From Pseudoscleropodium purum (Eukaryota; Streptophyta; Bryopsida; Hypnales; Brachytheciaceae): 64,000 nt of DNA. The translations under genes and the position numbers were made by a program. The stretch's first letter is position 1, and the number at the start of each line of letters is the position of its first letter. Location: the NCBI GenBank assembly GCA_963969395.1, contig OZ017799.1, positions 13,704,501 through 13,768,500 on the forward strand. Direction: 5' to 3'. The notes under the pieces are model-generated. The model ran no database searches, was not told where the DNA came from, and saw nothing but the letters and a program-made list of their open reading frames with translations. Positions 11,701 to 22,079 of this stretch are shown here, piece after piece.

Positions 11701-13501
11701 TAATCAATGATTATGCTCCGAATCGGTAGGATTATATAATATATATATATATGTTAGACGCCAAATGGCAAATGTTGCTGATCGAGAAGTGAGCACGCGC
11801 GCCCGCCTGGCTGGGTTGCTGAATTCAAAAACGTTTACATTTTTATTCTTGGAATTCAACTAAGCAAGGAACGATTCTAACTGAGCGAGGACTCGGACAA
11901 GCTTGTAGGTGTCACAGATCTGGAATTCACCGCTACAATTAACATACATTGTGCATTCGCAGTCTGTCCTGCACCACCGTCTCTTTTTTCACCGTCTCCT
12001 TTTTCTTGTGAGAACTGTCTTTTAGGAACCTCGAGAAGAATTTGAGAACCTTGTCGAGGAATTTGAGAACCAGAGATGAATATGAGAAGGGAATGATTCG
12101 TTTCTAAGAGCTAGAGCCGTGACATACGGAGGAAGCCGTGTGCACGTGCTTCTTTTGAGCCTCATATTCGTTTATTTGCGATTTTCAGTGTTACATCGAG
12201 GAAAAGCACTCACTTGAGATTTCATGATGCGTAACGCAAACTAACCTCTAAAGTCCCATTTTTTGTTCAAAACCCACTCAAAACTGCCATTTTCAATGCA
12301 AACAACAATGACTTCAAGGACTTGCTTTTTTTCTTCCATACCCAAATGTAGGATCTTGCACTAGACTAGTATGAGTATGTTCTGGAAGAAATTTCAGACA
12401 CTTTGACTGATCAATTACAAGACTATAAGTGTTTAAAGTGAAAAAAACAAATTTCTTTGTTCTTAGATTGACTAGATTATAAGGTTTTGAATCCTCTTAA
12501 TTCTTTTTTCTGTTGAAGAATTGAGTTGAAAAGTTGGGGATTAAAAAGTAAACAAACAAACAAAATTGTAATTTTCATTCTTCAAAAAATTATTAAATCG
12601 AAGTAGATACAAGATAGAAGGAAAAACTAAATTGTTAATAGTTATGAGATGGAAGAGAAATACAATAATTTCAATGGTGGGATTGTTCTAAAAAAACAAC
12701 TAAACCATGTGCAAATTTGATTTTAGAAAGTTATTAAAATTGAGTTAAAAAAAGGATTCAATACATTATTTTTTTCAAAAATTTGCTAAGATTGCCCACA
12801 AAACAAGAAACTTTGTAACTTTTGCATTACTTATTCAAATGGTATGAATCAAATCTTTCCACATAAACAAAAATATAATCTATAAGATTTAAAAAAATTA
12901 ATTATTCCAAGTTTTTTGTTTTTGTTATCAATCCTTGTTGTTTTGGGCTTATTGTGACATAACTTTTGCTCTTGAGCACTACTTGAAATAAAAATTATAA
13001 TCCTAGGAAGCTAATGGATTTTCCTATTTGAAAAAAAAGTTTTAAAAAATCTTGTCAAAAATTGAGATCATAGATACCTACCCAACCTTTCAGAAAGTCT
13101 TGCCAATGCTTTAACAAAACTTGCACTACAATGGCAACGACTTGACAATTTTTAGGGGCTTGCTTTTGATACACAAATCTATGTCCCTAATTAATTTGTA
13201 GTTGATTAATTTTTATACCAGCCCTCATATAAAAAAAATTGACAATATTTGGATTTGTAAATCCTCAGACATTGGTTTGAGCAGTGAAGTATAAGCATGC
13301 TGTACTCGTATGGATGGATTGCATCCATTTGTAAACTAGAAAGTTCCCTACCACTCCAATGACCAAATGTTTTGACAAATTGCATTGTAGCATCTATTAT
13401 ATTAATGATGCATTGTATAATTCTTGTCACAAAATCCATTATATTTTCATCCCAAAGAAATATCATCCATTTGACATTTCACAATGAAAACCATTGGAAT
13501 G
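11701..13501. other. Non-coding stretch before the copia element
   Basis: No gene seen. A tandem of roughly 22 bases with a GAATTTGAGAACC core repeats two to three times at about 12025-12085. A diverged copy of the dispersed repeat is at 12590-12960. Confidence 0.5.
12590..12960 (+). repeat. Old dispersed repeat, diverged copy 2
   Basis: GAAGTAGATACAAGATAGAAGG, ACTAAATTGTTAATAGTTATG and later GGTATGAATCAAATCTTTCC follow the same order as in the copies at 43640 and 52325, with heavier divergence. Confidence 0.4.
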
Positions 13502-13506
13502 TGAAG

Positions 13507-13721
13507 TGTTGAGTATAATAAACGAAACAAAATCACAAAGCAATAAACAACACCAAAGTATACTCAAAGAACTAAGTATCTTCATAATAAGTTGGTGGTA
13601 TATACAAGGGGAGAAGGGAGAGAGACAATGAATAGTTCCCTTCTCCCATTGGACAAGAATGATTCCCTAAGCCACGTGTCACTCACCATTATGGTGAGCG
13701 TTCACACTACATATCTTAACA
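13507..13721 (-). repeat. 3' LTR of the copia element
   Basis: 215 bp, starting TGTTAAGATATGTAGTG and ending ATACTCAACA on the minus strand, so it has the TG...CA termini. Matches the other LTR base for base as read. Confidence 0.95.
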
Positions 13722-13732
13722 CTCCTCCTCGC
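13722..13732 (-). other. Polypurine tract of the copia element
   Basis: GCGAGGAGGAG on the minus strand immediately precedes the TGTT start of the 3' LTR, the expected place for plus-strand priming in reverse transcription. Confidence 0.8.
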
Positions 13733-14270
13733 TCAACATAATAATGGTAAAATAAAATTTTAATAAGTACTAATCAATGAAGGCTATAAAATCAAATAAA
13801 AACCAATCCCTGTCGCCAAGTCGTGGATTTGGTCGGCTGGTTTCATACGTCGGTGGTCAACCGACTGGTCCGCGGTTCGATCCTCGTCGGCTGCGTTGAC
13901 TGGTTCGAGAGACTCACGGCTTGGCATGCTAGTGAGGCAGGAATAACAGTCGACCCGCTATCCCACCCCTGAGCTGTAATGTGACAAGATGCTGTACACC
14001 CCAAGATGGTTAACAAGCTCCAGCATTCAACCCCAAACCGTGGTTCTCACCACGACCCCACCTTTTTCTTATTCGAAAATTCCCGTAAGATTTTACGGTT
14101 GTTACCTCATTAAAACCTTATCTGGGAAAACCTTGGTTATATTCAAGGATAAAACCACAGATGAAAGAAAAAGAGTACAACACCTTTATCAATCCATTCT
14201 CATAGTAAAACCCAGTGGGAAAAATCCATGGAAGGATATAAAAAGGATCAATAAATTTCATAATAGAAAT
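13733..14270 (-). other. 3' untranslated segment of the copia element, with tRNA-like motif
   Basis: Non-coding between the pol stop and the polypurine tract. At about 13817-13900 on the plus strand there is a B-box-like GGTTCGATCC (about 13875) preceded by a hairpin with 5-bp stem GTCGG/CCGAC and a 7-base loop TGGTCAA, arranged like an anticodon arm. The T-stem does not pair well, so this is at best a degenerate tRNA- or SINE-derived piece. Confidence 0.35.
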
Positions 14271-17200
14271 CTATTGGATTTCTTGTTCTAAAACATTAAG
14301 TCGCCGCATGCCAATGCCGTGAATAAGTCGGCGATGAACACATAATGGAAGAGCTTTGGTGAAGAGATTAGCAAGGTTATCTGCTGATGTAACTTTCTTG
14401 ATTTCAAGTGCTTTATTTGTAATCAAGTCATGAGTAAAACTGAAATATTTTGGGTCAATATGTTTTGTTCGGTCACCCTTAACAAAACCCACTTGCATTT
14501 GTGCAACACAAGCGCTATTGTCTTCATATAAGATAGTTGGAGAATCATCATGTGATAATCCACAATTTGTTTGAATAAATCTGTCAATTGATCTTAACCA
14601 AATGCATTCTCGAGATGCTTCGTGCAAAGCAACAATCTCTGCATGATTGGATGATGTTGCAGTAATTGTTTGCTTTACCGATTTCCAAGATATTGCAGCT
14701 CCATGTCGTAAGAATACATAACCCGTTTGGGATTTGGATGTTGCAGGATCAGATCTATATCCAGCATCAGCATAACCAACTAATTTTGGATCCACTAATC
14801 GGTTATAATGTAGTCCCAAATCTTCAGTTCCTTTCAAATAGCGGAAAAAATATTTGATGCCATTCCAATGTCGTAGTGTGGGCCGAGAGCTATGTCTTGC
14901 AAGGACACTAACTGCAAATGAAATATCAGGTCTTGTAGATGTAGCCAAATATAAAAGTGCTCCGACCGCTGCGAGGTATGGATATTGTTCACTCAATGTC
15001 TCCTCCTCCTCGCAAGGACGATAAGGGTCATCATCTTTAACACTGCAACCAACCATGGGTGTAGATAATGGATGGGCATCGATCATGTTGAATCTTTTTA
15101 GGATCCGATTGATATAAGTTGTTTGTGAAAGAAAAATACTGCCATCTTTTAAGTGAAGAACTTGTAAACCAATGCAAAATGTGGTTTTGCCAAGTAACTT
15201 CATCTCAAATTCATGAACAAGAAGTTGAGTAGCCGCAATACAAGCAGAGTTGGTGCCCACAAGATTCAAGTCGTCAACGTAGACAGCAATAATCACAAAT
15301 CCAGATTTATCTCTTTTAATAAAGAGACATGGAAGTAATGCATCATTTATAAAGTGATGCTCGATAAGAAATTGTTGTAGTCGTTGATACCACATACGGC
15401 CAGATTGTTTTAGGCCATATAATGCGCGTTGTAATTTAATGCCACGATGTTTGCCTGGAGCAAGTGGAGTTGAATTTGTAGTTTCAAGACCAAGCGGCAC
15501 TTTCATATAAATATTGGCATTTAAAGAACCATATAAATAAGCTGTTACGACATCCATAAGTTGCATCTCAAGAAGGACATGAACAGTCATTCCAAGAAGA
15601 TATCTAAAAGTAATGGAATCCATAACAGGCGAATATGTGATATCATAGTCGACGCCAAATTTCTGTGTAAAACCTTGAGCAACCAAACGAACTTTATAAC
15701 GAATAATATGACCTTTGTCATTACGTTTGCGTACAAATACCAGTTTGTACCCAAGAGGTCGAGAAGTCAGGTTCTCCTCAATAGGTCCAAAGACCTGTCT
15801 TTTCTTCAAAGAAGCATACTCCTCCTCAATAGCAGCTTTCCACTTTGGCCAATCAGATCGACGCATCGCGTCTTCAATAGTACGTGGTTCAGGATCATCT
15901 TTCTCGTAAGAAAGATTTTCAGTTGATGGAGTAATATATCGAATAATACTGGGAGAGTCGAATCCAACATAAATACCTTCCTGTCGATGAGCACCAATAG
16001 TATGGCGTTGAGGTTCCGGGATCGGAACCCATACCCGACAACCAAATACTCGTAGATGAGATACGTTAGGAACGCGGCCCGACAATAGTTCTTGTGAAGA
16101 CGCAATATCCACAGATGAAGGACGAAGTCTAATCAATTTTGCAGCATGGAGAACTGCATGTCCCCACATAAATGGAGGCAAACTCGCATGAAGAAGTAGT
16201 GGTCTCGTGATGAGCTGGATCCGTTTGATAAAAGATTCAGCTAATCCATTTTGAGCATGTTCATATGGAACAGAATAGGTTAACTCAATTCCTGTGGCAG
16301 TGCAGTAATCTTCAAAAGATTTTGAACGGAACTCTTGGGCATTATCCATTCGTAATGTTTTGATTGGATAATCAGGAAAATGAGCCTTGAAGCGGATGAG
16401 CATAGAAAGTAAATTGGCAAAGGCCAAGTTTCTTGTTGATAGTAAAGAAACATGTGATTGCCTGCCTGATGCATCAGCTAGAACCAAAAAATATCGAAAT
16501 GGGCCAGACATAGGTGATATTGGTCCACAAATATCGCCTTGTAGTCTAGATAACATTGGTGGCAATTCATGGGGAAGCTTCCATGAAAATGGTCTGGCAA
16601 TAAATTTGCCTTGTACACACGCATGACATATTGTCATAGAATTGACATCTGTTGGCTGTAAGTTATGGCCAGCAATACATGGAATAATTTTACGAAATAA
16701 GGTTGATCCTGGATGGCCCAATCTTCCATGCCAAAGAGAAGTTTTATTATCTTTAGAAGATAAAGCAAAGCTAGATACAATACGTGGTCGGATTGGAATC
16801 CGATACAAGCCACTTGCCGCAGCAAAGGCTGTTTCCACGATTTTATTATTTTGTACAAAAACCAGAGCCTCACGCCTATCTATAGTTCTAGTCGAGAGGT
16901 GTAGACCGTTGGTGCGCACATCTCGATAGCTGATCAGGCTCCGAGGCGCAGAGGGAGAATACATAGTACGCATGCATGTAATGGTGGTGCCCTCAGGCAA
17001 TACCACCTTTGCAGATCCCTCCTGGAAACGAAACACATTTGATCCAGCCATAGTCATTAAATGTCTGGTTTGCCAAGTTGAAAGATTATTTTCATCAAAA
17101 AAATTCTTATCTCGCAAGATACTGTGTGTAGTTGCAGAGTCCAGAAGTGCATCAGAAGACTCACCAGTGGAGGTGTCTTCAGTGACAAATGCTTCTGGAT

Positions 17201-17978
17201 CTTCAGTCCCAAAGGGATCCATAGACGCATCCATGGTGTGAGATTCTCGAGCTTCAGTTCTAAGCTTCTTGTTCTTCTGGAACAGCTTAACAAAATAGTC
17301 CGCCGTCCGGCAAACGTTGGCTAGATGGCCAACTCGACCACATTTGTGGCAAGAACGCGTCTCTGATGGACGCTTACCATGGTTTGTTGTAGAAGAAGTG
17401 GTATTCTTCTTCTGGGTATTACGGTTGTCACGACTATAGCTACCGGACTGTTTAGGACGAGGTTTAGGACGATATTTTTGTCCCTTAGGTTTTACATTGA
17501 AAACCTTGACAGCATGGGACTCTGGAACCGTAGTTCTAGTAGGACGGGCCTCTGCATTGCGCAAGAGGATCTCATTTTTCTTTTCAGCAAGAAGTAATAG
17601 AGACATGAGATCTGAGTGATTATCAAATTTCATGTTTCTGTACTGCTGAGCAAGTACAGCAGAAACGGGTGGAAATGTTGAAAGAGTTTTCTCAATCATT
17701 TCTGCCTCGGTGATGGTCTGACCACACAACCGTAGTTGTGACACTATGCGGTACAACTCATTATTGAAAGCAACAAATGTTGGAAAATCCAACACTCGTA
17801 AATGTGTCCAATCATGTAAAGCTCTAGGTAAGAAGATGGTCTTTTGGTGATCAAAACGAGCTTTGAGCTTTTTCCAAAGCTCATCAGGTTTATCTATAAT
17901 GATGCTGCAACGAGGGGACAATGTGACGACGAAGCAGCAATAAAGTCTTCCAGGAAGTAGCGGGAGAAACGGAAGCAC
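14271..17978 (-). CDS. Copia polyprotein: gag C-terminal part, protease, integrase, RT, RNase H
   Basis: An uninterrupted 1235-codon frame. Domains by codon position: gag capsid region (about 27-150, with DELWKKLKARFDHQ), CCHC zinc knuckle CHKCGRVGHLANVC (about 209-222), protease with LLDSATTHSIL (about 277; the usual DSG is DSA), integrase zinc part (WHGRLGHP at 415, CHAC at 450) and catalytic core (GDICGP near 483, MDNAQEF near 542, then a Glu in AES). The reverse transcriptase active site YVDD is near 898, and RNase H has YADAGY near 1067 and LYEDNSA. The first ~25 codons (from 17978) are probably out-of-frame translation upstream of the gag frame break near 17900, so the real frame enters there. 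No internal stop is seen. All catalytic motifs are present, making it a potential source of proteins in trans. Confidence 0.9.
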   Translation of the reverse strand: MLPFLPLLPGRLYCCFVVTLSPRCSIIIDKPDELWKKLKARFDHQKTIFLPRALHDWTHLRVLDFPTFVAFNNELYRIVSQLRLCGQTITEAEMIEKTLSTFPPVSAVLAQQYRNMKFDNHSDLMSLLLLAEKKNEILLRNAEARPTRTTVPESHAVKVFNVKPKGQKYRPKPRPKQSGSYSRDNRNTQKKNTTSSTTNHGKRPSETRSCHKCGRVGHLANVCRTADYFVKLFQKNKKLRTEARESHTMDASMDPFGTEDPEAFVTEDTSTGESSDALLDSATTHSILRDKNFFDENNLSTWQTRHLMTMAGSNVFRFQEGSAKVVLPEGTTITCMRTMYSPSAPRSLISYRDVRTNGLHLSTRTIDRREALVFVQNNKIVETAFAAASGLYRIPIRPRIVSSFALSSKDNKTSLWHGRLGHPGSTLFRKIIPCIAGHNLQPTDVNSMTICHACVQGKFIARPFSWKLPHELPPMLSRLQGDICGPISPMSGPFRYFLVLADASGRQSHVSLLSTRNLAFANLLSMLIRFKAHFPDYPIKTLRMDNAQEFRSKSFEDYCTATGIELTYSVPYEHAQNGLAESFIKRIQLITRPLLLHASLPPFMWGHAVLHAAKLIRLRPSSVDIASSQELLSGRVPNVSHLRVFGCRVWVPIPEPQRHTIGAHRQEGIYVGFDSPSIIRYITPSTENLSYEKDDPEPRTIEDAMRRSDWPKWKAAIEEEYASLKKRQVFGPIEENLTSRPLGYKLVFVRKRNDKGHIIRYKVRLVAQGFTQKFGVDYDITYSPVMDSITFRYLLGMTVHVLLEMQLMDVVTAYLYGSLNANIYMKVPLGLETTNSTPLAPGKHRGIKLQRALYGLKQSGRMWYQRLQQFLIEHHFINDALLPCLFIKRDKSGFVIIAVYVDDLNLVGTNSACIAATQLLVHEFEMKLLGKTTFCIGLQVLHLKDGSIFLSQTTYINRILKRFNMIDAHPLSTPMVGCSVKDDDPYRPCEEEETLSEQYPYLAAVGALLYLATSTRPDISFAVSVLARHSSRPTLRHWNGIKYFFRYLKGTEDLGLHYNRLVDPKLVGYADAGYRSDPATSKSQTGYVFLRHGAAISWKSVKQTITATSSNHAEIVALHEASRECIWLRSIDRFIQTNCGLSHDDSPTILYEDNSACVAQMQVGFVKGDRTKHIDPKYFSFTHDLITNKALEIKKVTSADNLANLFTKALPLCVHRRLIHGIGMRRLNVLEQEIQ

Positions 17979-18186
17979 TTATAGTAGTATCTGTATCAAA
18001 TGAAATAGAGTCCGATAAATTCTCTGCAAATACATACGCTTTCGCAGTTTTCGCCCATAATAAATAGTTGCTCCCATCCGCTGCCAACTGTGGAAATAAA
18101 AGCGGCTGAAGTCGCGGTGCCTCAATAACAGTAGCGGATACCGGAATAGTGGTAGAAGTAGCAACTGAGGAAGTCAAAGTAGTCAT
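17890..18186 (-). CDS. Copia gag N-terminal part, frame-broken
   Basis: Starts at an ATG (18186) just inside the leader and reads 98 codons. APRLQPLLFPQLAADGSNYL is the usual copia gag N-terminal pattern (LDGSNYLLW-like), followed by an ATSWKTLLLLRRH helix. It then stops at TAA 17890-17892, where the family normally continues. The continuing gag sequence is in another frame (one base offset), so a one-base insertion or deletion lies near 17895-17910. It could be a lesion, a sequencing error or, less likely, a recoding site; no classical slippery heptamer is evident. Confidence 0.75.
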   Translation of the reverse strand: MTTLTSSVATSTTIPVSATVIEAPRLQPLLFPQLAADGSNYLLWAKTAKAYVFAENLSDSISFDTDTTISASVSPATSWKTLLLLRRHIVPSLQHHYR

Positions 18187-19159
18187 GATATAGAAGAAGG
18201 AAGAAAAATATAGCTTCGGGAAGAAATTAGGGTTTAAAAAAATAGGTTTGAATAGAAAATTAGGGTTTGAAATGAAATAAAAGATAAAGAAAAAGATGAA
18301 GTTGAAGATAAAGAAAAATAAAATAAAATAAATAAAAGGATGAAATAAAGATAAAGTAAAAGGTAAAAGTAAAGGTAAAGTAAAAAGTAAGATAAAAGTA
18401 AAAGATAAAGATAAAGATATAAGATAAAGATAAAGATAAAGATAGAAAAGTAAAAGTAAAAGTAAAAGTAAAAATAAAAGGATAAAGATAAAGATAAAGA
18501 TAAAAGATAATATAAATATAAAGAGAATGTCTTAGATAAAGAATATAAAAATATAAAAATATAAAATAATATGAAAAGTCTAAAATGAATAAAATAAAAA
18601 TAAAAATGAAAAACACTTGGGGTTTGGAGAGCTTGGAGAGACAAAGCGTCAAGCTTGAGGCGAAGAGGTGGAAGTGAAGAAGGAAGAAGATAGAGAAGAG
18701 AAAAAAAAATTGGAGCCGAAGAGGGTTTGAAAAAATAATAACAAAAAAAATAAGTTTGAAGCGGTAAGGAGAGAGGTTTGTGTGAGGGAGGTGAAAGAGG
18801 GCGCAAGGAGGCTCGGTGGAGTCGGACAGGGACGGGCTCTGGAGAGGGGGAGAAGCAGGCCGGGAGGGTAGGCTGGAGAGCAGGCCGGGAAGGAGAAGGC
18901 CGGGAGGGCAGGCTGTACTGGAGCACGCCAGGGAGAAGAGGCCGGTGGGGAGCAAGCCTGGGAAGAGCTGGCCGGGGGAAGCAGACAGCAGGAAGGGGCT
19001 CTGGTGTGCGGAGAGAGAGTAGGGAGGGCCGCAGGGACAGAGTGGAGGCAAACTGGAGGGGCTTCAAAGCTCCTCCAAAAAACAAAATTCTAAATCGGAA
19101 GAGAGAGGAAAAAAATAGAAAACCGAAATTGTGAGAACGTTCGAACTATAGCATGAGAG
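18187..19159 (-). other. Long pyrimidine-rich leader of the copia element
   Basis: About 970 bp between the primer-binding site and gag. On the plus strand it is almost pure purine in places: AAAGATAAAGATAAAG-type low-complexity repeats at about 18280-18610, then a G-rich section at about 18770-19060. Open frames on the minus strand here (18234-19085 and 18260-19051) are Ser/Leu/Phe/Tyr/Pro-rich products of the biased composition, not proteins. Confidence 0.7.
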
Positions 19160-19172
19160 CGTGCTGATAACG
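19160..19172 (-). other. Primer-binding site of the copia element
   Basis: CGTTATCAGCACG directly follows the CA end of the 5' LTR. I recall the same post-LTR motif from many plant copia elements, where it is thought to pair with an internal part of a cleaved initiator tRNA. Pairing was not computed. Confidence 0.65.
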
Positions 19173-19387
19173 TGTTGAGTATAATAAACGAAACAAAATC
19201 ACAAAGCAATAAACAACACCAAAGTATACTCAAAGAACTAAGTATCTTCATAATAAGTTGGTGGTATATACAAGGGGAGAAGGGAGAGAGACAATGAATA
19301 GTTCCCTTCTCCCATTGGACAAGAATGATTCCCTAAGCCACGTGTCACTCACCATTATGGTGAGCGTTCACACTACATATCTTAACA
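19173..19387 (-). repeat. 5' LTR of the copia element
   Basis: 215 bp, TG...CA, same as 13507-13721. It should contain the element promoter; no core element is assigned. Confidence 0.95.
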
Positions 19388-19529
19388 TGAAGAATGAGCA
19401 TTCTTTTTCAATGGAAGCATATGGTAACTTGTTTAATCCCTAGAAGATGGAGCCTTTGACCATGTAGTTAGTCAAACTTGAAAGTCCTCTACTTTGTATC
19501 CTCCATTTCTTCATTATTTACGAGTTAAA

Positions 19530-19960
19530 TTTTTTGGTTTTATTTTTCAGGGATGAAATGACATATATCTAATATTTTCACAAAATTTTTGGATTGGTTT
19601 GTGAAATTTCAAATTACCATGAATTTTTGAAGAAAAAATTAAGAAAATTCATATCAAATACAAATCATGTTTAAAAAATCTAAAATTTCCACAACAAAAG
19701 ACAATACATTATAGTGGAAAACATTGTGGTATAGAAAATGCTTCTGTGTCACTCCATATTTAAAAATGTGGTTATAGAACTTCAACTTCAAACTTCACTA
19801 AAATTCTTATTTTAAGGAATTTTTCAAAATTTTCAAGTGGAGTAGAAATTGCACTTTAGAAGCTTTGTTTTTTTGGTTTCATTCAAAAGCAAAAGAAATT
19901 GTTTTGAATGTCAAAATCAAGTTTTAAAGGAAAAAAGCTCAAAATATTGAAATATACTAG
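19530..19960 (+). repeat. Dispersed repeat, second family, copy 1
   Basis: Aligns in order with 22490-22890: ATGAATTTTTGAAGAAAAAA, then CTTCAACTTCAAACTTCA, then CTCAAAATATTGAAAT opposite CTGAAAGTATTGAAAT. Same orientation. A possible third, poorer copy is near 53140. Confidence 0.55.
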
Positions 19961-20883
19961 ATAGTGTACCATTTTCGGATAAACTACCTCATACAAAATT
20001 AAAAAACAACTAAAATATCTTGAATTTAACTTGATGACATGGATATAGTATCAAGAAAGTTGCACACAAAAATTAGATGAGAATCATCCATTCTTCAATA
20101 TACACACAACCTTTAAAGATTCAATGGAAAACTTCACTATTAACTATAAAAACAAAAATACTCTTATTAATCCAATAATCAAAGTCTTTTGGTGGCTACT
20201 TGGTCATGTTGGAGGGGGTGTCTTTTTAGGATTAATGTCTTATATTGAAGTTAGTGCCACTACTCATTTAATAAATCCTTAACTCTATAAAGTAGAGACA
20301 CAATAAATTGTTACTTTTTCTATTCTGAATCATTTCTATTATTAGATTGGTGAAATTCAATTTTTTCTCATTGGCAAAGAATAGGAGATTACAATGCACC
20401 AAAAAACACATCATTTGAATATTGTTAGTAAAAGTTATGAATTCAATAATCAAAGATAGATGTTCTAAAGTCAATTTTTCAAGAATTTGATACATACTAA
20501 TGCATGATATGTACACAATGTAAGCATCTCATTAAATATCATTTTCATGCATTTAGTGCAATTAAGTGTCTTTACCTTCAATTGAACCTCAAAATCCTCC
20601 ACCCTATAACCTCATAGGGGGAGACTTCTAATTTATTTGACTGTAACTTGCAATCAAAATAAGGGTACTTTTAATTACCTTGGCTTAAATTTTAGACAAA
20701 ATTTTGAAGTAAGTTAGCATCACTAAAATGTGGTATTTTTTATTATAAATAATGAAGTTTAAAGGATAATACACAATTTTATGAATTTTTTTTTTCTAAA
20801 GTAGCCTAGGCAAAAAGATCCCCTAAAATTTGAACTTTAAAAAACTATGGTAAGTAGAATATGAGTATCGAAGGAGTTGGATC

Positions 20884-20995
20884 CACTACAAGAGAAAGGG
20901 GTGTTTTAATTGAGCTTTTAAGTATAGTCCTAGACATAAGATTTTAAGTATGACCTTTATGGAGATTTTTAGCAAAATTTTACTATAAACACAAA
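20884..20995 (+). mobile_element. CACTA-type terminus, single end
   Basis: Begins CACTACAAGAGAAAGGGGTG and stays similar for about 100 bases to 37717-37830 (TTTTAAGTATAGT, ATAAGATT). CACTACAAGA-type starts are typical of En/Spm elements. No partner end was found nearby. Confidence 0.45.
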
Positions 20996-22079
20996 TCCTA
21001 AATACTTTGGGAAAATAGATGTTGGAGTCGTTGCAATGTTGGAGGTGCCAAGGTTAACATTTGAATCCAACAACATCTTGGAGTGGCCCTTTGAATTTTG
21101 GGATCTTGAAGACCAACACTACATTAGAAAGAGGTTGGTGCAGCTGAATAAATTTTCCAGAGAAGTGTATGTGATTTGGATGTGAGAAAGAGAAATTGAT
21201 GCAAAGACGAAGATTTGTAGATGGATCCTTCAGTGTGAGTATAGTGGAGATCACCATTGCTGTGGAAGAAGCACTATCATTTCAAATTTCAATTGTAGTT
21301 TCATCACTTTGTTTTACTAATTTCAATACTCTTACTCTTATTCAAATGTGCAGGGTCGCCATACTACACTTCTACTTCCACTCCTTGGAACTTCATAGGC
21401 TATTGGTTTTTCTTTGTGTTTTCATTTTCAAAAACCTTAGCTTTTGCATTTTCAAAGGATGACAATGAAACTTCCTTTGTACAACCTTCAATTTTTCATT
21501 CAATTTTTGGACTCCATCTTCATTTTATGTGTTGGGTTTGTGAACATAGGACTCGCATTTCTACACATAGCATTGTTTCTCTCACCCTTAATCTTAAATC
21601 TTTTGTATATGCTTTGGAAGAATATATTATTAGATGCTATGTCTACTACTTTGTCCATGCCTTCATAAGTAGTTTCAGTTTCAATGTGCTAGACTATGAT
21701 TGTTGTTTTGGACTTCACTTTCAATGTGTTGGAATGTATTAGTTGTTTTGGAATATTTTGGACTTCCTTTTAAGATGTTGCACTTCTTGTTCTCTATTAT
21801 ATGGTACATGAAGTATTATACATACATGCCAAACTTTTAATGATAAATTCTTTTTTGATCCCATAAATATTAGTGAAAATTGTGCAACTCTTCTTTATTT
21901 ATAATGAACATAGGGTACTAAAAAGGAACATGAATTTTTTTTTAATTCAAGATAAAGTATACAAAATAAGTGCAATTTCGGTAAAGATAGCCCCATATAA
22001 ATTCAAAAAATTTACCTATATAGCCCCCATACAATAGGGGCTTGAACATATGTAATATCTAAAGATACTATATAGTGTA

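Larger units (their letters stand above)
13507..19387 (-). mobile_element. Complete Ty1/copia LTR retrotransposon
   Basis: A 5.88-kb element on the minus strand with two 215-bp LTRs (13507-13721 and 19173-19387) that I read as identical. It is flanked by the perfect 5-bp target duplication TGAAG (13502-13506 and 19388-19392). Between the LTRs, in element order, are a primer-binding site, a ~980-bp pyrimidine-rich leader, gag, protease, integrase, reverse transcriptase and RNase H, a ~550-bp 3' segment and a polypurine tract. Integrase before reverse transcriptase is the copia order. Identical LTRs indicate a recent insertion. A frame break in gag means this copy probably cannot make the normal polyprotein unless the site recodes. 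Confidence 0.95.

Noticed and set aside
18234..19085. 283- and 263-codon open frames on the minus strand in the retrotransposon leader
   Set aside because: They are produced by extreme purine/pyrimidine bias (Ser, Leu, Phe, Tyr and Pro only), overlap each other in two frames, and show no domain.
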